This document shows positions 34,243 through 45,458 of a stretch of DNA of 64,000 nt, in pieces (the first letter of the stretch is position 1; the number at the start of each line of letters is the position of its first letter). Source of the DNA: Prostheceraeus crozeri (taxonomy: Eukaryota; Platyhelminthes; Polycladida; Euryleptidae); contig CAJQUW010004580.1 of the NCBI GenBank assembly GCA_907163375.1, positions 682,001 through 746,000 on the forward strand. The letters are read 5' to 3'. The notes under the pieces were generated by a model. The model searched no databases and was not told the DNA's origin. It worked only from the letters and a program-made list of their open reading frames with translations. The translations under genes were made by a program, and so were the position numbers.

Positions 34243-34775
34243 ATGGATAACCGAAGGATGAGGAACCAATTTGAAAGTAAATTACTAAAATAGCAGACTA
34301 GAAGCGTAGATAGATATTCAATACTGCAACTAACACCAAAATAGTGAAGCTCTTCTTCATTGTAATGAAATTATTTGTGAATTTAGGGACATATTGACTT
34401 AGGCCCTATATTAGAATGTGATAAAAATCGGACTTTTTTAAAAATAATTTTCAATGAAAAATAATTGTTGATTAATATGTATTACACACCTCTTACACTC
34501 GAAGAAGTCAAGTAAAAATGTTATAAAACTTGTAATGGGCGTACATGTGGAATTAAGCACTGTTGCGCAAGCAGCTAAACATAGTCATATTTCGCATTGG
34601 AACAAGTCAGTTAAAAAAGTTTGTCATACAACGGAGTAATGCTATTGAAGTCTGACGACTGAAACCTTTAAAATTATATAATAATTTAATTGTTTAATTT
34701 TATTTAAATTAACCTTTGCAACATACATCGGTTCTGCTTGTTTGCCACTATTCAGTGCATACTGAGAATTCTGCA

Positions 34776-35798
34776 ATGACTGACACGCCAAATGAAGTCA
34801 GGGCAAAGATTATAGCCTTGTGGGAACATGCAGACAAAAGCACAAGACAGATAGCGGATGATCTGGGCCTCGTACAATCGACCGTATCCAGGATTATTAA
34901 GCGATACCGAGAAACAGGCTCACATCAGAGTGACCGAGAACTGTGTCATCGTCCACGAAAGACTAACGAGCGTGACGACAGAGCTCTTCTGCGTATCTCA
35001 GTCAAAAAGCCGCACGCCTCTTCATTGGAAATCGCTAATGAGTTGAGAGAACACATTGATATCGATATTGACTCATCGACAGTTCGACGTCGTCTATTGG
35101 AAAACGATAGACCAGCTTATCGACCGTTAAAGGCGCAGGTTCTTACTGACACCATGAAGAGGAAAAGACTTGACTGGTGCAAGGAACATAGGCATTGGAC
35201 TGCTGAAGATTGGAGCAAAGTCATCTTCAGTGATGAAAGCTCTTTCGAACTTCAACCACCCTCGTCCCAATTCGTGCGTCGCAATCGTGGTCAAGCTCCA
35301 ACTGAAGATCATTTTGTACAAGCACTTAGTCATCCAATAAAGGTCATGCTGTGGTCCTGCATATCAGTCCATGGCCCAGATCGAGTTCATGTGGTTGAAG
35401 GCTCAATGAATTCCAACCAATATAAGGAGGTGATTTCTCATTGTGTAGTGCCTCAAATAATCGAATGGTTTGGGCCAGACAATTATTGGTTTCAGCAGGA
35501 TCTTGCACCGTGCCACACCTCAAGACAAGTGAAGGACCTTTTCCATGCAAAACATGTGCGCATCTTGACCTGGCCCGGTAATTCACCCGATCTTTCGCCG
35601 ATTGAAAACATGTGGGCAATAGTGAAGCAGAAACTAAAGAAAAAGATGATTCGCTCTAAGGTTGAACTTATCAACGAGTTTCTCACCATTTGGGCGAGGT
35701 CGGATGAACTAAAACCCATTTGTCAGGCACTTCATGCTTCAATGCCTCGCCGTGTATCAGCGCGCATAAAAGCCCGCGGTGGGCCTATAGATTACTAA
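34776..35798 (+). CDS. Tc1-type DD34E transposase, open frame
   Basis: The frame encodes 340 aa, the usual length for Tc1 transposases. I chose the ATG at 34776 over one 20 codons upstream because the product then begins MTDTPNEVRAKIIALWEHAD directly before the HTH (STRQIADDLGLVQSTVSRII). The catalytic triad is visible: D153 in IFSDES, D242 in QQDLAPCHTS and E277 in GNSPDLSPIEN, with 34 residues between the last two. No break is seen, so it may be functional or recently so. A terminal repeat lies at 35914-35943 next to TA; the left repeat was not found, so mobility of this copy is doubtful. Confidence 0.92.
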   Translation: MTDTPNEVRAKIIALWEHADKSTRQIADDLGLVQSTVSRIIKRYRETGSHQSDRELCHRPRKTNERDDRALLRISVKKPHASSLEIANELREHIDIDIDSSTVRRRLLENDRPAYRPLKAQVLTDTMKRKRLDWCKEHRHWTAEDWSKVIFSDESSFELQPPSSQFVRRNRGQAPTEDHFVQALSHPIKVMLWSCISVHGPDRVHVVEGSMNSNQYKEVISHCVVPQIIEWFGPDNYWFQQDLAPCHTSRQVKDLFHAKHVRILTWPGNSPDLSPIENMWAIVKQKLKKKMIRSKVELINEFLTIWARSDELKPICQALHASMPRRVSARIKARGGPIDY

Positions 35799-35913
35799 TT
35801 GTATCACCTCACGATTCGTATGTTCATTGAAATAGAAGTTTCTTAGATGAAAAATTGATTTTTACTTCAAAAGTTGTATAAAGGGAAGAATAGGATAATG
35901 TCCTTCTTTTTAT

Positions 35914-35943
35914 CAGGTGATGCAATTTTAATGCACAACCCTG
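35914..35943 (+). repeat. Right terminal inverted repeat of the Tc1 element
   Basis: Ends ATGCACAACCCTG followed by TA, the standard Tc1 target. Read inward it starts CAGGGTTGTGCATTAAAATT. No inverted partner is seen left of the transposase. Confidence 0.65.
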
Positions 35944-36009
35944 TAAGATGATCCCAAAATTCTTCATCGCTGTCTGACGCAGACAGTGAAAAACGGTGTG
36001 ATGCTATGC
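35943..36009. repeat. Segment shared with the Harbinger element at 44157-44224
   Basis: About 67 bp, from GTAAGATGATCCCAAAATTC to TGATGCTATGC, matches 44157-44224 with a handful of changes. The match starts exactly at the TA bordering the Tc1 terminal repeat, so Tc1 probably inserted into a related Harbinger copy now mostly gone. Confidence 0.65.
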
Positions 36010-36295
36010 GTAGTTGTTACAGCCGAAAACTTGACAAATCTTGTCTTTTTTGTTCCGCCACGTGTCCTGGCAACCGATCGCTTACAGGAATTGTTGTAGT
36101 AGAAGATATGGCGGTGCTTTTCGAAAATATTCAGCATTCAAACAAACATCGTAAAAACCAGAATTTATTTTTCTGATTTTATTTTATCTATCGTTATTTT
36201 TATAAAAATAATACAGTTTGGTATACTTTTCATGAGTAAAAACGTTGTAGGTAAAAAAAATAAGAAATGAGTTTCCCCTCTACTAAATCCCTACT

Positions 36296-36643
36296 CTATG
36301 CGATAAGCTTCTTCGAACGTTGCTGTTGTAAGCGTGACTTCCACGCTTTGTTCATAAGCTCGATACGTTTGGGTGGTAAGGGGGTTGTCTTCGGCTCGGA
36401 GGTACTGGACTGGGCAACAGCATCGTCGAAAATGTTTTTCCTGTATTGCGCAGTAATACAGACACTTAGTAATCTAGGACGATATTCCGTGGCGGTCATG
36501 TTCATGAGAGTGAATGAGCCCTCTACGTTCGGCCCATTGAGGAATATCAGGGACGGTTTCACAACCATTGAGAGATTAGCGCAGCGATTCTCCGAATTAT
36601 CTGAATTTCTTAGACGAAACACAGACCGCCCCGCCCCCAACAT
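36296..36643 (-). CDS. Unrecognised coding-like frame, possible terminal exon
   Basis: The 115-aa frame ends in a K/R/Q-rich tail (KAWKSRLQQQRSKKLIA, stop). Its second half, from MNMTATEYRPRLLSVCITAQ on, reads like real protein. The first 30 residues are less convincing, and possible acceptors (AAATTCAG, AACGTAGAG) lie within it. I know no family. It could be a last exon of a host gene or part of an unknown element. Confidence 0.3.
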   Translation of the reverse strand: MLGAGRSVFRLRNSDNSENRCANLSMVVKPSLIFLNGPNVEGSFTLMNMTATEYRPRLLSVCITAQYRKNIFDDAVAQSSTSEPKTTPLPPKRIELMNKAWKSRLQQQRSKKLIA

Positions 36644-38056
36644 TGCGAAGTTCGAGACCGGTCCCGGTATGGCTCTGATATGTATAAGCTTGAATAATTT
36701 GAATAATCATTAAACAGAAGAAGTCGATGGAGCATAATCGCGAATAGGAGGTAGGTTCAAACGAGTCTTGTTTCATCGCTCGAATCCACGTTTCTGATGG
36801 TCGGATCTTTAGGAAAGGTCACCATATTCTGATCACTTGTCTATTGCTCGTAGCCATTACGACAACCTACAACACTACATTTGTTCACTATCCTGAAGAA
36901 ATCTGCTGCCAAACTTGCGCGAAACGATTTTGTGAGGATCACACGGAATTCAATTCAAATTCAAAATATGACCTCGCCATAGATATCTAAGACAGTCATT
37001 ACAATCTGGTTTATTGTCTAAGTGCATGCTAACCGGGATTCTGTATCAGCAGGTGTGGGTAACTCGATACCATAGCAGATAAAACAGTTAATTTCTTCAC
37101 AAAACTTGTGAAATGTGATGAAATTGAACGATCGTCTCAAGTTGTCTTGTGCGGCAACACGATTTTAGTCAGCTATCCGTCCAGGTACTATATTTAGAAG
37201 TTCATGCATAGGCTAACAATAATTGCAAGTTGCAAGCTCATCTTCCGAAGATGTGCAGAGTTAGGAACGACGTAATTGTCACACAGACTTGAAGCCATGA
37301 AGCTAGCGATCGCTTTACGAGTACATAACAAACGCCGCTGCATAGCGAGAATTGTACTTATGGGTGTGAGCCAATCAACTGTTGCGCTGCTCGGTACACG
37401 CCTGTCGTTCCGGGTCACCGTCTTCTCTTTGGTGCACGCGCGCGCTCATCGCACGCAGACTAGAGAACAATAAAGGAAAACGCTACGCCGTGACCGTGGA
37501 ACAATAGCCCAATTGCTGCATGCAGTTGGTCATTAATGCCTACATAGGAAGCGATGAATATAGCCCAGTCTTAGATATGCATTAAAGTCTGCTAAACGCC
37601 TTTCCGGATGAAAATATATAATTAAGAACAGCCAAGTGTCGGGACGTTTCGAATATCTTTGTCAGCCGATTTCTGACTTAAGAACATTTACAGAAGGAAT
37701 ATATACGGCACACAAACATCGAACAGATGCTTCAGATGTCCATTAGCCAGAGACTAGTTGAGTGCTCTTAAGTGTAATAATAAAGTTTCCACTGTTTTCG
37801 TGTGAGCAATTGATCTATTGTTCTAACTGAGACAGGATCCTACGCCCTTCACATCCATTCATCAGATTGTCCTTTGATCGTTTGATGTAAATAGATTCAA
37901 TTGCCAGTATAGTGTAGAAATCACGAGACGTGGATAGAATTTTCCAAACAATGGGAGTCGACGTTGGTCAGTGAGTTGAGATGTGGTGCAACACATAGGA
38001 TGATGGGAAGTAGAGGTGTTCGAGAATTCTCGAACGTATTGTTCTTGCTGTTTTTT
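36644..38056. other. Intergenic with promoter/poly(A)-like signals
   Basis: No protein recognised. ATATATAC near 37700 is followed by AATAATAAAG near 37775 and a TGAGACA end near 37835, an order also found in solo LTRs, but no partner or target duplication is seen. Confidence 0.25.
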
Positions 38057-38440
38057 TTATGTATACTTTATCGCATTGCGTGCATTGAATGTGATAAATC
38101 GCGTTCTTGGTAAAACAGCGACCTTACTGAAGCTGTAGTACACGCTCTGCATGAAGAAGGACAGGTCTGCATTTCGCGAGATGGTCGGAAGGACCTGCTT
38201 AGGGGCTTTTGGGAAGTATATATTACTTTTATAGCCCCACATGAACGTCTGAGGCAGGAGGCGATTCATTTCGTTGAATTGCTTCTCGTCTCCGTATGGC
38301 ACGCGAATGAAAGTAATAGGCTCTTGCATCTCTACACTAGTAACTTTCTCGGGTTTTGGTCGCCAGCTGTTACGTCGAATGAAGGTATTGGGATAGCCAT
38401 TCCTTTGTAGAATAACGTGTACTTTGGTCACGCTTGGGTT
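38057..38440 (-). pseudogene. Possible reverse-transcriptase C-terminal fragment
   Basis: HVILQRNGYPNTFIRRN, followed by ITFIRVPYGDEKQFNEMN, resembles the region after the RT thumb in non-LTR and Penelope-type elements (NGYP, then a hydrophobic LPY-like segment). No RT core and no GIY-YIG signature adjoin it. The family is uncertain. Confidence 0.3.
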
Positions 38441-38599
38441 TTTTCTAACCATATTCTGCTCCCCATAAATAAGTGTCAGTAACAAGGAACACTGCACGTT
38501 GAGGCACATGTAGAACGTCATTGTTTTCAACTGCTCGTTCGGCAAACAGGACTGCAGTGGGACGCGGAGTAGCCTTCGAAAGTCGAGTAGGGTTCAACT

Positions 38600-39060
38600 T
38601 CAGCGCGCCGCGTATAACCTGTCTTAACCCTTCGGGTTCAGTAGGGAGGAGCTTGTGGGTAATAAAGATTATTCGGTAAGTCTCGTCTTCTCCAGTTCTC
38701 CTCACCTTCGATGGCTCGGTGGAATTCACTGACATAGTGCCAGGAAAGTTGGTGAAACACCAGTCCCAGCAGGTGAACGACAATTTCCCGGCGATCAATA
38801 GCTGCTTTCATGGTGTTGTTGAAGGACTCACTGACGTTTCCGGTGATTCCATTGTGTGGGTCATGAAATCCCATTCTCTCCAATACGAAAACCGCCGAGT
38901 GCTCCATCAGGCATCGCTTTAAGTTGTCATTAAAATATTTGGCGAACGATTCGGTCCACTTCCGCGACTTTGCCTGGATAAGATTGGCACAAGACTCTTC
39001 TGATGCACATGATATGATCTCTTTGACTACCTGTCGATGCGTCTGATCACTTCCCAGATG
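38600..39060 (-). pseudogene. MULE-like transposase fragment
   Basis: KWTESFAKYFNDNLKRCLME, then GFHDPHNGITGNVSESFNNT, MKAAIDRREIVVHLLGLVFH and WHYVSEFHRAIEG. The NGITxNxSESFN box with a following helical block is typical of MULE/FAR1-like transposase domains. The catalytic DDE part would lie further right and is not seen. The downstream end runs into other frames, so it is broken. Confidence 0.45.
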
Positions 39061-39070
39061 AACAAAAGCT

Positions 39071-39180
39071 AGCAGTATATTAGCACTGACTTTATGATAG
39101 CATTTTTTGAAGGAGAGAATCTTAGCTTAAAGCTGGCTGAAATCTCTTCCAACATGCTATAAGTATGTCATCAATACGCC
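39071..39180. repeat. Short interspersed repeat, copy also at 47880-47990
   Basis: Starts CTAGCAGTATATTAGCACTG; shares CTTTATGAT, CATTTT, AGCTT(T)AA and GCTATAAG-like words, in order, with 47880-47990. No coding capacity; probably a decayed MITE. Confidence 0.5.
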
Positions 39181-39610
39181 TGTTTCCTACGCATCGCGTA
39201 CGCTATGCGACAAATATTCACTCATATCTATGATAATCCTCCATTTCCTCAATATAATTACGATTAAGAATATCCTATAAACCATCACATAATATCAAGT
39301 CCTCAAAAATAAAATGTTGTCGCTCATATTTATATGAAATCAATCAGTGATACTAAATCAATACAAAATTCCAGTCTTTAACTCCTTCAACTGAATATGA
39401 GATAAGATATAAACAAACCAATGAAATTACAGTAAAAATATCAAACTATCTTTCGGAAAGAAACGAGCACAAAAATGAAAAGGAGACATAATTAGATTAA
39501 CTTCTTCGGTTCCTATGTCGTTGTATTTGGCAGCAAGTTCATCGATTCTTCGATTGTACATGATTTGTCTACTGGTAGGCAGGATGGTTCTGGTCGTCGT
39601 ATCTTCTTTT

Positions 39611-39831
39611 GGCACTACTGCAGTTTAGTGCACCCTAAAACAACGGCGCATTCTCCCGCAAACGATGACTACGCACATTACACCGAAGCGCGCGCTCGAT
39701 GTAATGTGCGGAGACGAAGACACAAAGACACTCATTTATAACTATAGGGAAGAACGAACGGCATTCATTCTGTTGATTAAATCATGTTGTTCTCACATGC
39801 ATTTTAGGGTGCACTAAACTGCAGTAGTGCC
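39611..39831. mobile_element. 221-bp MITE with 8-bp target duplication
   Basis: Near-perfect inverted ends GGCACTACTGCAGTTTAGTG plus CACCCTAAAA, 30 bp. CTTCTTTT stands outside on both sides (39603-39610 and 39832-39839). An 8-bp duplication with GG-starting ends suggests a Merlin- or Mutator-type MITE; hAT is less likely because the ends do not begin CA. Confidence 0.85.
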
Positions 39832-40172
39832 CTTCTTTTGATAGGGAATCAGAAACGAGTGTCTGGTACTGAACTGGGTCCATTGCAACTAATTTCTTTG
39901 TCTTATCACAAATCAGCTAGAGGCGAACTGTTGGACCATTTGGTTGTCGTATATAGTTCAAAATTTCGGGCATTGTTCCTCGTAATTTTCTCTTCACTGC
40001 CGATTTAATTACACTCCATGCCAGCTCGATGGGATTTAAGAGATACGAGTATGGAGCCAACCGAAGAACTTGAACATTTTCATCCACACACACACCACAT
40101 CCTCCGCTCTACTGTGAGCAAGAGCATTGTCGATCACGAATGTAGGATTTTTAATAACTTGAACGTTGCATA

Positions 40173-42279
40173 CAGAGGCGTCGCGACCGGGGGGGTGTGG
40201 GGGACCGTAACACCCCCCCAATATGAAATTATTAAAAGATTCAGGTAAAATGAGAAATATATTATTGCTGCCTTGCCTTGAGAAAGGGTCTGGACCCGAA
40301 ACGTCGACTGTGTACATATTTTTTATTCGTAATTATTTAGTGGCATTAAATTACTCGGGAGAGAAAACTGATTTTTTTCACATCATTGATTAGAAATGAG
40401 AAATTTCAGGTAAACCGCCGGTTTGCCGGCGATTCAGCTCCAATATTTACTGACGTTGTTCTTAGCCACAAAAACAAGTCTTGTCACAAAAACACATCGT
40501 AATGTCGGGAAATTCTCACCCTTTCTAGACACCAGAAAGTATATGGTTAGTTGTTGTTGATGATATTGATTTGTCACGCGAAAGCGGTCAAACATAGCGC
40601 GCTGAAAACGACCTCTACCCGGAATGACTGTACATGTATATGCGAGCAGGAGGAACAGTCGCCTCGCATTTTCTTAAAAATTGGAGCATAAGGCGATGTG
40701 AGTTAGCTCTGCAAAATTTAAAATATCTAAGTGCAATTGAAATTTAATTCCAGTACCCTACCTATAATGTGGCCAGTGAATATTGGCACATAATCACCTA
40801 GCGCTGAAACGCCTGCAACTCATTCTGCCTAGCTGTGTAGTGTATATTTAACCGTTGATTCATGTAAGTTCTGGCTATTGCGCTGTCCCTTGAGGAGATG
40901 ACGTCATCGTTACGGTGGATTTCATCGAACCTTCCTCATACCGAGTCATTCACACGCGCACCGCGGAAAGCGCACGGTATGAATAAGGCACACCGTCTTC
41001 TCTGTGCGTAGAAGTTTATTGTTAACAGCGTGTTAACTTTCTCGATGCAAACACCATCGAAAATTTCCTTAACAGTCGAGACTACGGGATCCAATTGCGC
41101 ACAAATTAACTTAACGTCATCGGCATTTCATTGGCCACTTAAATAACCACCAATTAAATTATTTTTCATCTATAGGCGTCATTTCCGACCGATTAGATGA
41201 TTAGGTAGGTACCTAGTGTTGCATTTGAGCATGATAGCAGTAGGGGGAAGCTTTCGAACGGAAGTTTTTGGGTCAACGATGCAACCAAAGCCGGAAAAAC
41301 GGTGATCAAAAGGAAGAGGATATTGATTCATATAGCACCACTATCATCCTCGCACTAAGAACGCCCGCGAATTATTTTGAAAACAGTTGAACCATAAATG
41401 GAAAAAGTAGGAGATATGCCCATTTGATCCTTGAAAGGGACTCTCCAATGCATGCATTTGGTGCCACCCGCATTTGGCTAAATAATGCTTCAAATAAGGT
41501 GCGTGGATACCCTTGTGCATCAGAAATTCATAGTAGGTCTCGCATGTGAAGATCCACACAAACATTCCGCAGATGATCATTCTGTAATTTATTGTAATTC
41601 GACCTATAATGAATTCACAAAAATCGGGCTTCTGTCAATATTCACAGAGTGAAAGTTAAACAATGTTCCCAAACTTGATTTTATTGATTGTGAAGAGTTC
41701 TATTGCATTAATATGAATAAAATACTGTGTGTGTTGTCATCAAGACCCTGAAAGAATCAAGATAGCATTCTGGATTCCACTCTTTTTGTGATGGTTTCGC
41801 TACCTTCTAATTATTTCATTCAGCACTTTCTGCTTCTCGAATTTATTTGTTATCTTTATGAACAAAGAAGGTCAATTATTGATGATAAGACAATTAAGCT
41901 TATGAAGAATCGTGAGGAAACTAGGCCTGCGCCTGTCAATGTTGCTCATATTCACTAAAATAATGAACTGATGCTCAATCAATCTGGTTGAGGCAATGTA
42001 AAGCCTATCTACTGGAAACATTCTTCCCCCTCAGGGAAGGAAGGTGCATCTCCAGTGCCGGGGATGAGATGAGGCAGTGCAGGGGAACTTCCCCACTTTC
42101 CCTCCCGTCAAATCCAACACTGCAGGTACCTCTTCTGTAGGATATAAACATGAAACATGTTGGAATGTGTGTGAGTATGCGTGTGTGCAATAATCAGGCA
42201 AATTTTGGCTCTTAGTTGTAAGTCAGGTAAAATTTAGCAAAACCCCCCCCCCAATGATGTTTCCTTAGCGACGCCTCTG
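40173..42279. mobile_element. Non-autonomous hAT element
   Basis: The ends are CAGAGGCGTCGC and its inverted copy, and GTTGCATA is duplicated outside (40165-40172 and 42280-42287). An 8-bp duplication with CAG-starting short ends is the hAT hallmark. The body of 2.1 kb has no transposase frame. C/G-runs stand near both ends. A hammerhead-like fragment lies at 40275-40305, so it has taken up other repeat sequence. It sits inside the IS630-like transposase gene. Confidence 0.88.
40275..40305 (+). ncRNA. Hammerhead-ribozyme-like fossil
   Basis: CTTGAGA, then AAGGGTCTGGACCC, then GAAACGTC keeps the order of a type I hammerhead core (CTGATGA, stem II GGG/CCC, GAAAC, GTC cleavage triplet). The first box is altered from CTGATGA, so cleavage is unlikely. 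Such motifs are known at the ends of canonical Penelope-like elements, which suggests a captured fragment. Confidence 0.5.
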
Positions 42280-43316
42280 GTTGCATAAGTCGACCAGTCC
42301 ACGAAACCATTCATTGAAATATTCCATCTTGAATGAACCGTGCCAAATTGAGCAACTGTGAACTCGATATAGCTGCAATACGGTGTAATTTACTTCCTTT
42401 CGAGTTGGATATAGCTACACAAAAGCGCGATCCGATCTTCGAATGGCCCTCGGTACGACGACAAAATAAATTAAAATTTGTTTCATCCAATCAAATTATC
42501 GTTCGACCACTCGATCTTGCTTCAATCAGCGTTCAACATAAGCCATACGACGAGCTTTGTTTTCTTTGCTGTTGACACTGTGAACAAGAGGCCTCAACTT
42601 CTTCAGAGAAATGAGTTCACAATCCAACCAATTTTTGATAGTGTTCTTGCTTACGATGACGTGAAATTGTTGCTGAATATGTTCAACACACATTTGCAAA
42701 GTTATCGTTGGTTCGTCTTCAATCCATGTTATCAAATTTTCCATCAGCTCAGGTGTCCTCTTTATTACTTTTGATCCACCTTTCGGCTTTGGCTTTTCTT
42801 GTATATTCTTATTCCATTCGTATGCGTTTCTGGGGCCGGTTGCATAAAACTTTCCTAAGCATTTTCCTTACTAAACTTCGTGCTTAGGAAGAGTTCAGTT
42901 GCATAGAAGTCTTACTTGCTATGTCATGGCAAGTGCATATTTCTTGAACGACAACATTTTCTCAACTATCTTAGGAATCCTAGACTCGCGTTTAGGAAGC
43001 CGCATACGTAGGAATTCCTTACTATCTCAGTTGTAATAAAGTTAGGAACTTAATTTTTTAGGAATTACTTACTATTTCCAGTTGATACATGCAATTTTCC
43101 TTACTAAAATGAGTCTATAATTTAGAGCTGCTTCATGCCTCTACTAAAGTGCTAGTTGTCTGTGAAATTTTTGTAAAATGATGTGACGAATTAAAATTTC
43201 GATCAAATAAGCGAACCACCTCTTTTGTCCATTCCACATTAGCTCAATCAAAAACCAAAATAAGCAACATTTCAAATACAGCTCTTCTATTAGCTAATTA
43301 ACAAACATATGTAATT

Positions 43317-44041
43317 CTACGAAAGGAATGCATACGCATCACTGTCAATATCGTGAAGTTTCTCAGAAAGTAACACTTTTCTCTTCTCCTCATTTTCCAT
43401 TTGCAAACTCGCTACCTTCATTTGCAATTCGACTAGCTCCAATTCTTTCCTCAGTTTCTCCATAGACATCTCGTGTTGTTGATCTAAGTTTCTTCGCAGT
43501 TGCTCTTCAATGACCCTTGCTTTAGCTGAAGATTCAACACAACTTGGTTTTCCTATTCCTTTGGTAGATGACATCTTCGCGCACTTTTTAGGCGGTACAT
43601 AGCCTTCCTCTGATGAAGAGACATCACTCTAATTTGGCGAGGGCACACTGAGTGATGTGTCAACACCCCCTTCGATGCCTTGAATCTTGGGATTTGAAGC
43701 ACCTATTATGGCGATGACCTTCTCGGTTAGCTCAGACAAGGGTTTGGCCGATGGGCCACCTCCAGTGGCTTTTAAACGCTTCAGGTAGACATTGTATTGC
43801 AGAATTTTTTCAGAATTCAACTTTTGAAATTTGTGCTTGCACTCTTCCCACTTCCGGTCTTGAAAGAGGAGTGCAGCTCCTTCCCAAAGACGTCGCTTTT
43901 CGTGGTAGGTAACCCGACTGGTGAATTTGCCGAACAGAGCATCATAGTGTTCTTCCACATAACCAAAAGTTTAAAAACTTCTTGTTCGCTCCAATTTTGT
44001 TTTCTTGATCGCTGGTTTTCGCTGATGTCACGGCTAGCCAT
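43317..44041 (-). pseudogene. Myb-like protein of the Harbinger element
   Basis: It starts MASRDISENQRSRKQNWSEQ with a Myb-like helix (EVFKLLVMWKNTMML). After a frameshift near 43960 it continues EHYDALFGKFTSRVTYHEKR, a WEECKHKFQKLN helix and a GGG-containing linker. One in-frame TAG follows at 43629, after which a coiled coil (IEEQLRRNLDQQHEMSMEKL) runs to the C-terminus. Trihelix proteins of this plan are the DNA-binding partner of Harbinger transposases. One frameshift and one stop. Confidence 0.75.
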
Positions 44042-44293
44042 GATGAACGAATAAAGTTTAAGCTGCCATTCGTCTACATTTATGGTTTTTCATACTTCCA
44101 AAAACGCATCACTTCGTGATTGGCCTATGCTCGTTGACTCACTCCTTGTGTTTGCTGTAAGATGATCCCAAAATTCTTCATCGCTGTGTGACGCAGGCAG
44201 TGAAAAACGATGTGATACTATGCCATGGAACCAATGACAAACTGTAGTAAGCCCATTCAATCTCTTTGATTGTGATATCATGCAAGCAGTGCA

Positions 44294-45458
44294 ATGGGTT
44301 ATTGTTCAGTTCATCGACTGGCATTGGCAATCATTCGAGCATCGACGTCCTATCCAACTACATTTTGCAGGTGCTTGTCTGATCCGGATACAATCATTCG
44401 CATGGATCTATTTTTGCAAAACAATCAACTGCGTCAATTGCACACATCGCTGAATATTAGAAGTCGGCGGACAAGAACATTTCGCGACCGCAATTCATTC
44501 GACGAATTCAATGATGAAGATTTGCGATCTCGATTTCGATTCAGTCGTCAATCCCTGATTACTCTACGTCAAAAGATAGAATTGCATCTGCCCCCACATA
44601 CGAAACGGAACCATGCGTTGACAGTTGAGCAGCGGCTACTGATGACATAAAGCGTTTTAGCAAGCGGAAGCCTCCTAGAAGTTGTCGGCGATAACTTTGG
44701 GATGGACAAATCAACAGCTTCAAGAGTTTTTGATGAAATTCTTAGTGCAATTTTGCAATTGAAAGATGAATACATAAAATCTTCATTTTTAGTGAGTTCT
44801 GAAAGTTTACAGTGGTCTGATGCACATAACTTCCCTGGTGCTTGTGGGTGCATTGATGGAACTCACATCAAGATTTTGGTGCCGAAAACACATGAAGAAG
44901 AATTCGTAAATCGCAAAGGCTATCATTCTATCAACGTCCAGCTGATAACAACAGGTCAGCAATCTCTTGATTGCTGATTGCGTATCAAAGTGGCCAGGCA
45001 GCACACATGACAGCAAAATACTCGCTGAATCTGGAATTTGTGAACAATTTCGAGATGATCAGTTTGAAAAAAACTTTTTGTTGGGTGATCAAGGATATCC
45101 TCAAAGGAGGTGGTTGTTTACGCCGGTATCAGAGAGATCGACTGGATTTCTAACCACTAAAGAAAGAAATTACAACAAAGCTCATCGGACTACCCGCTCA
45201 TCGGTGGAGCGAGTCATTGTAATTTTGAAGCGCAGGTTGTCATGCTTGCATACCGGCTTGAGATTTGAGGTGAGCAAATGCTGCAGAGTAATTGTCGCAT
45301 GTGCGATATTGCACCACTTCGCCGTTCTTTGCAATGAGCCACAGATTGACGATGTGGACATACCCAATGATACTGATCTGTGCGGCTCTGAGCAGCCGTC
45401 ATCAACTGATTTGAGTGGCACAAACATTCGGACTATGTACATTGTCGAGCATTTTTAA
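44294..45458 (+). pseudogene. Harbinger transposase (HARBI1-like)
   Basis: The N-terminal part has FNDEDLRSRFRFSRQSLITL and LTVEQRLLMT, followed by one in-frame TAA near 44648. Then come GMDKSTASRVFDEIL, GCIDGTHIKI (first catalytic D) and, after a frameshift near 44965, SKWPGSTHDSKIL (second D), LLGDQGYP and SSVERVIVILKRR (glutamate). One stop and one frameshift, otherwise complete. The start may be 44402 rather than 44294. Confidence 0.88.

Noticed and set aside
37000-37840. Solo LTR (TATA-like, AATAAA-like and a TGAGACA end)
   Set aside because: No matching second copy, no clear TG start and no target duplication in the window.
44090-44281. 63-codon minus-strand frame in the Harbinger centre
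   Set aside because: Lies in the gap between the two divergent genes and has no domain; its partial recurrence at 35943-36009 is explained by a shared Harbinger segment.
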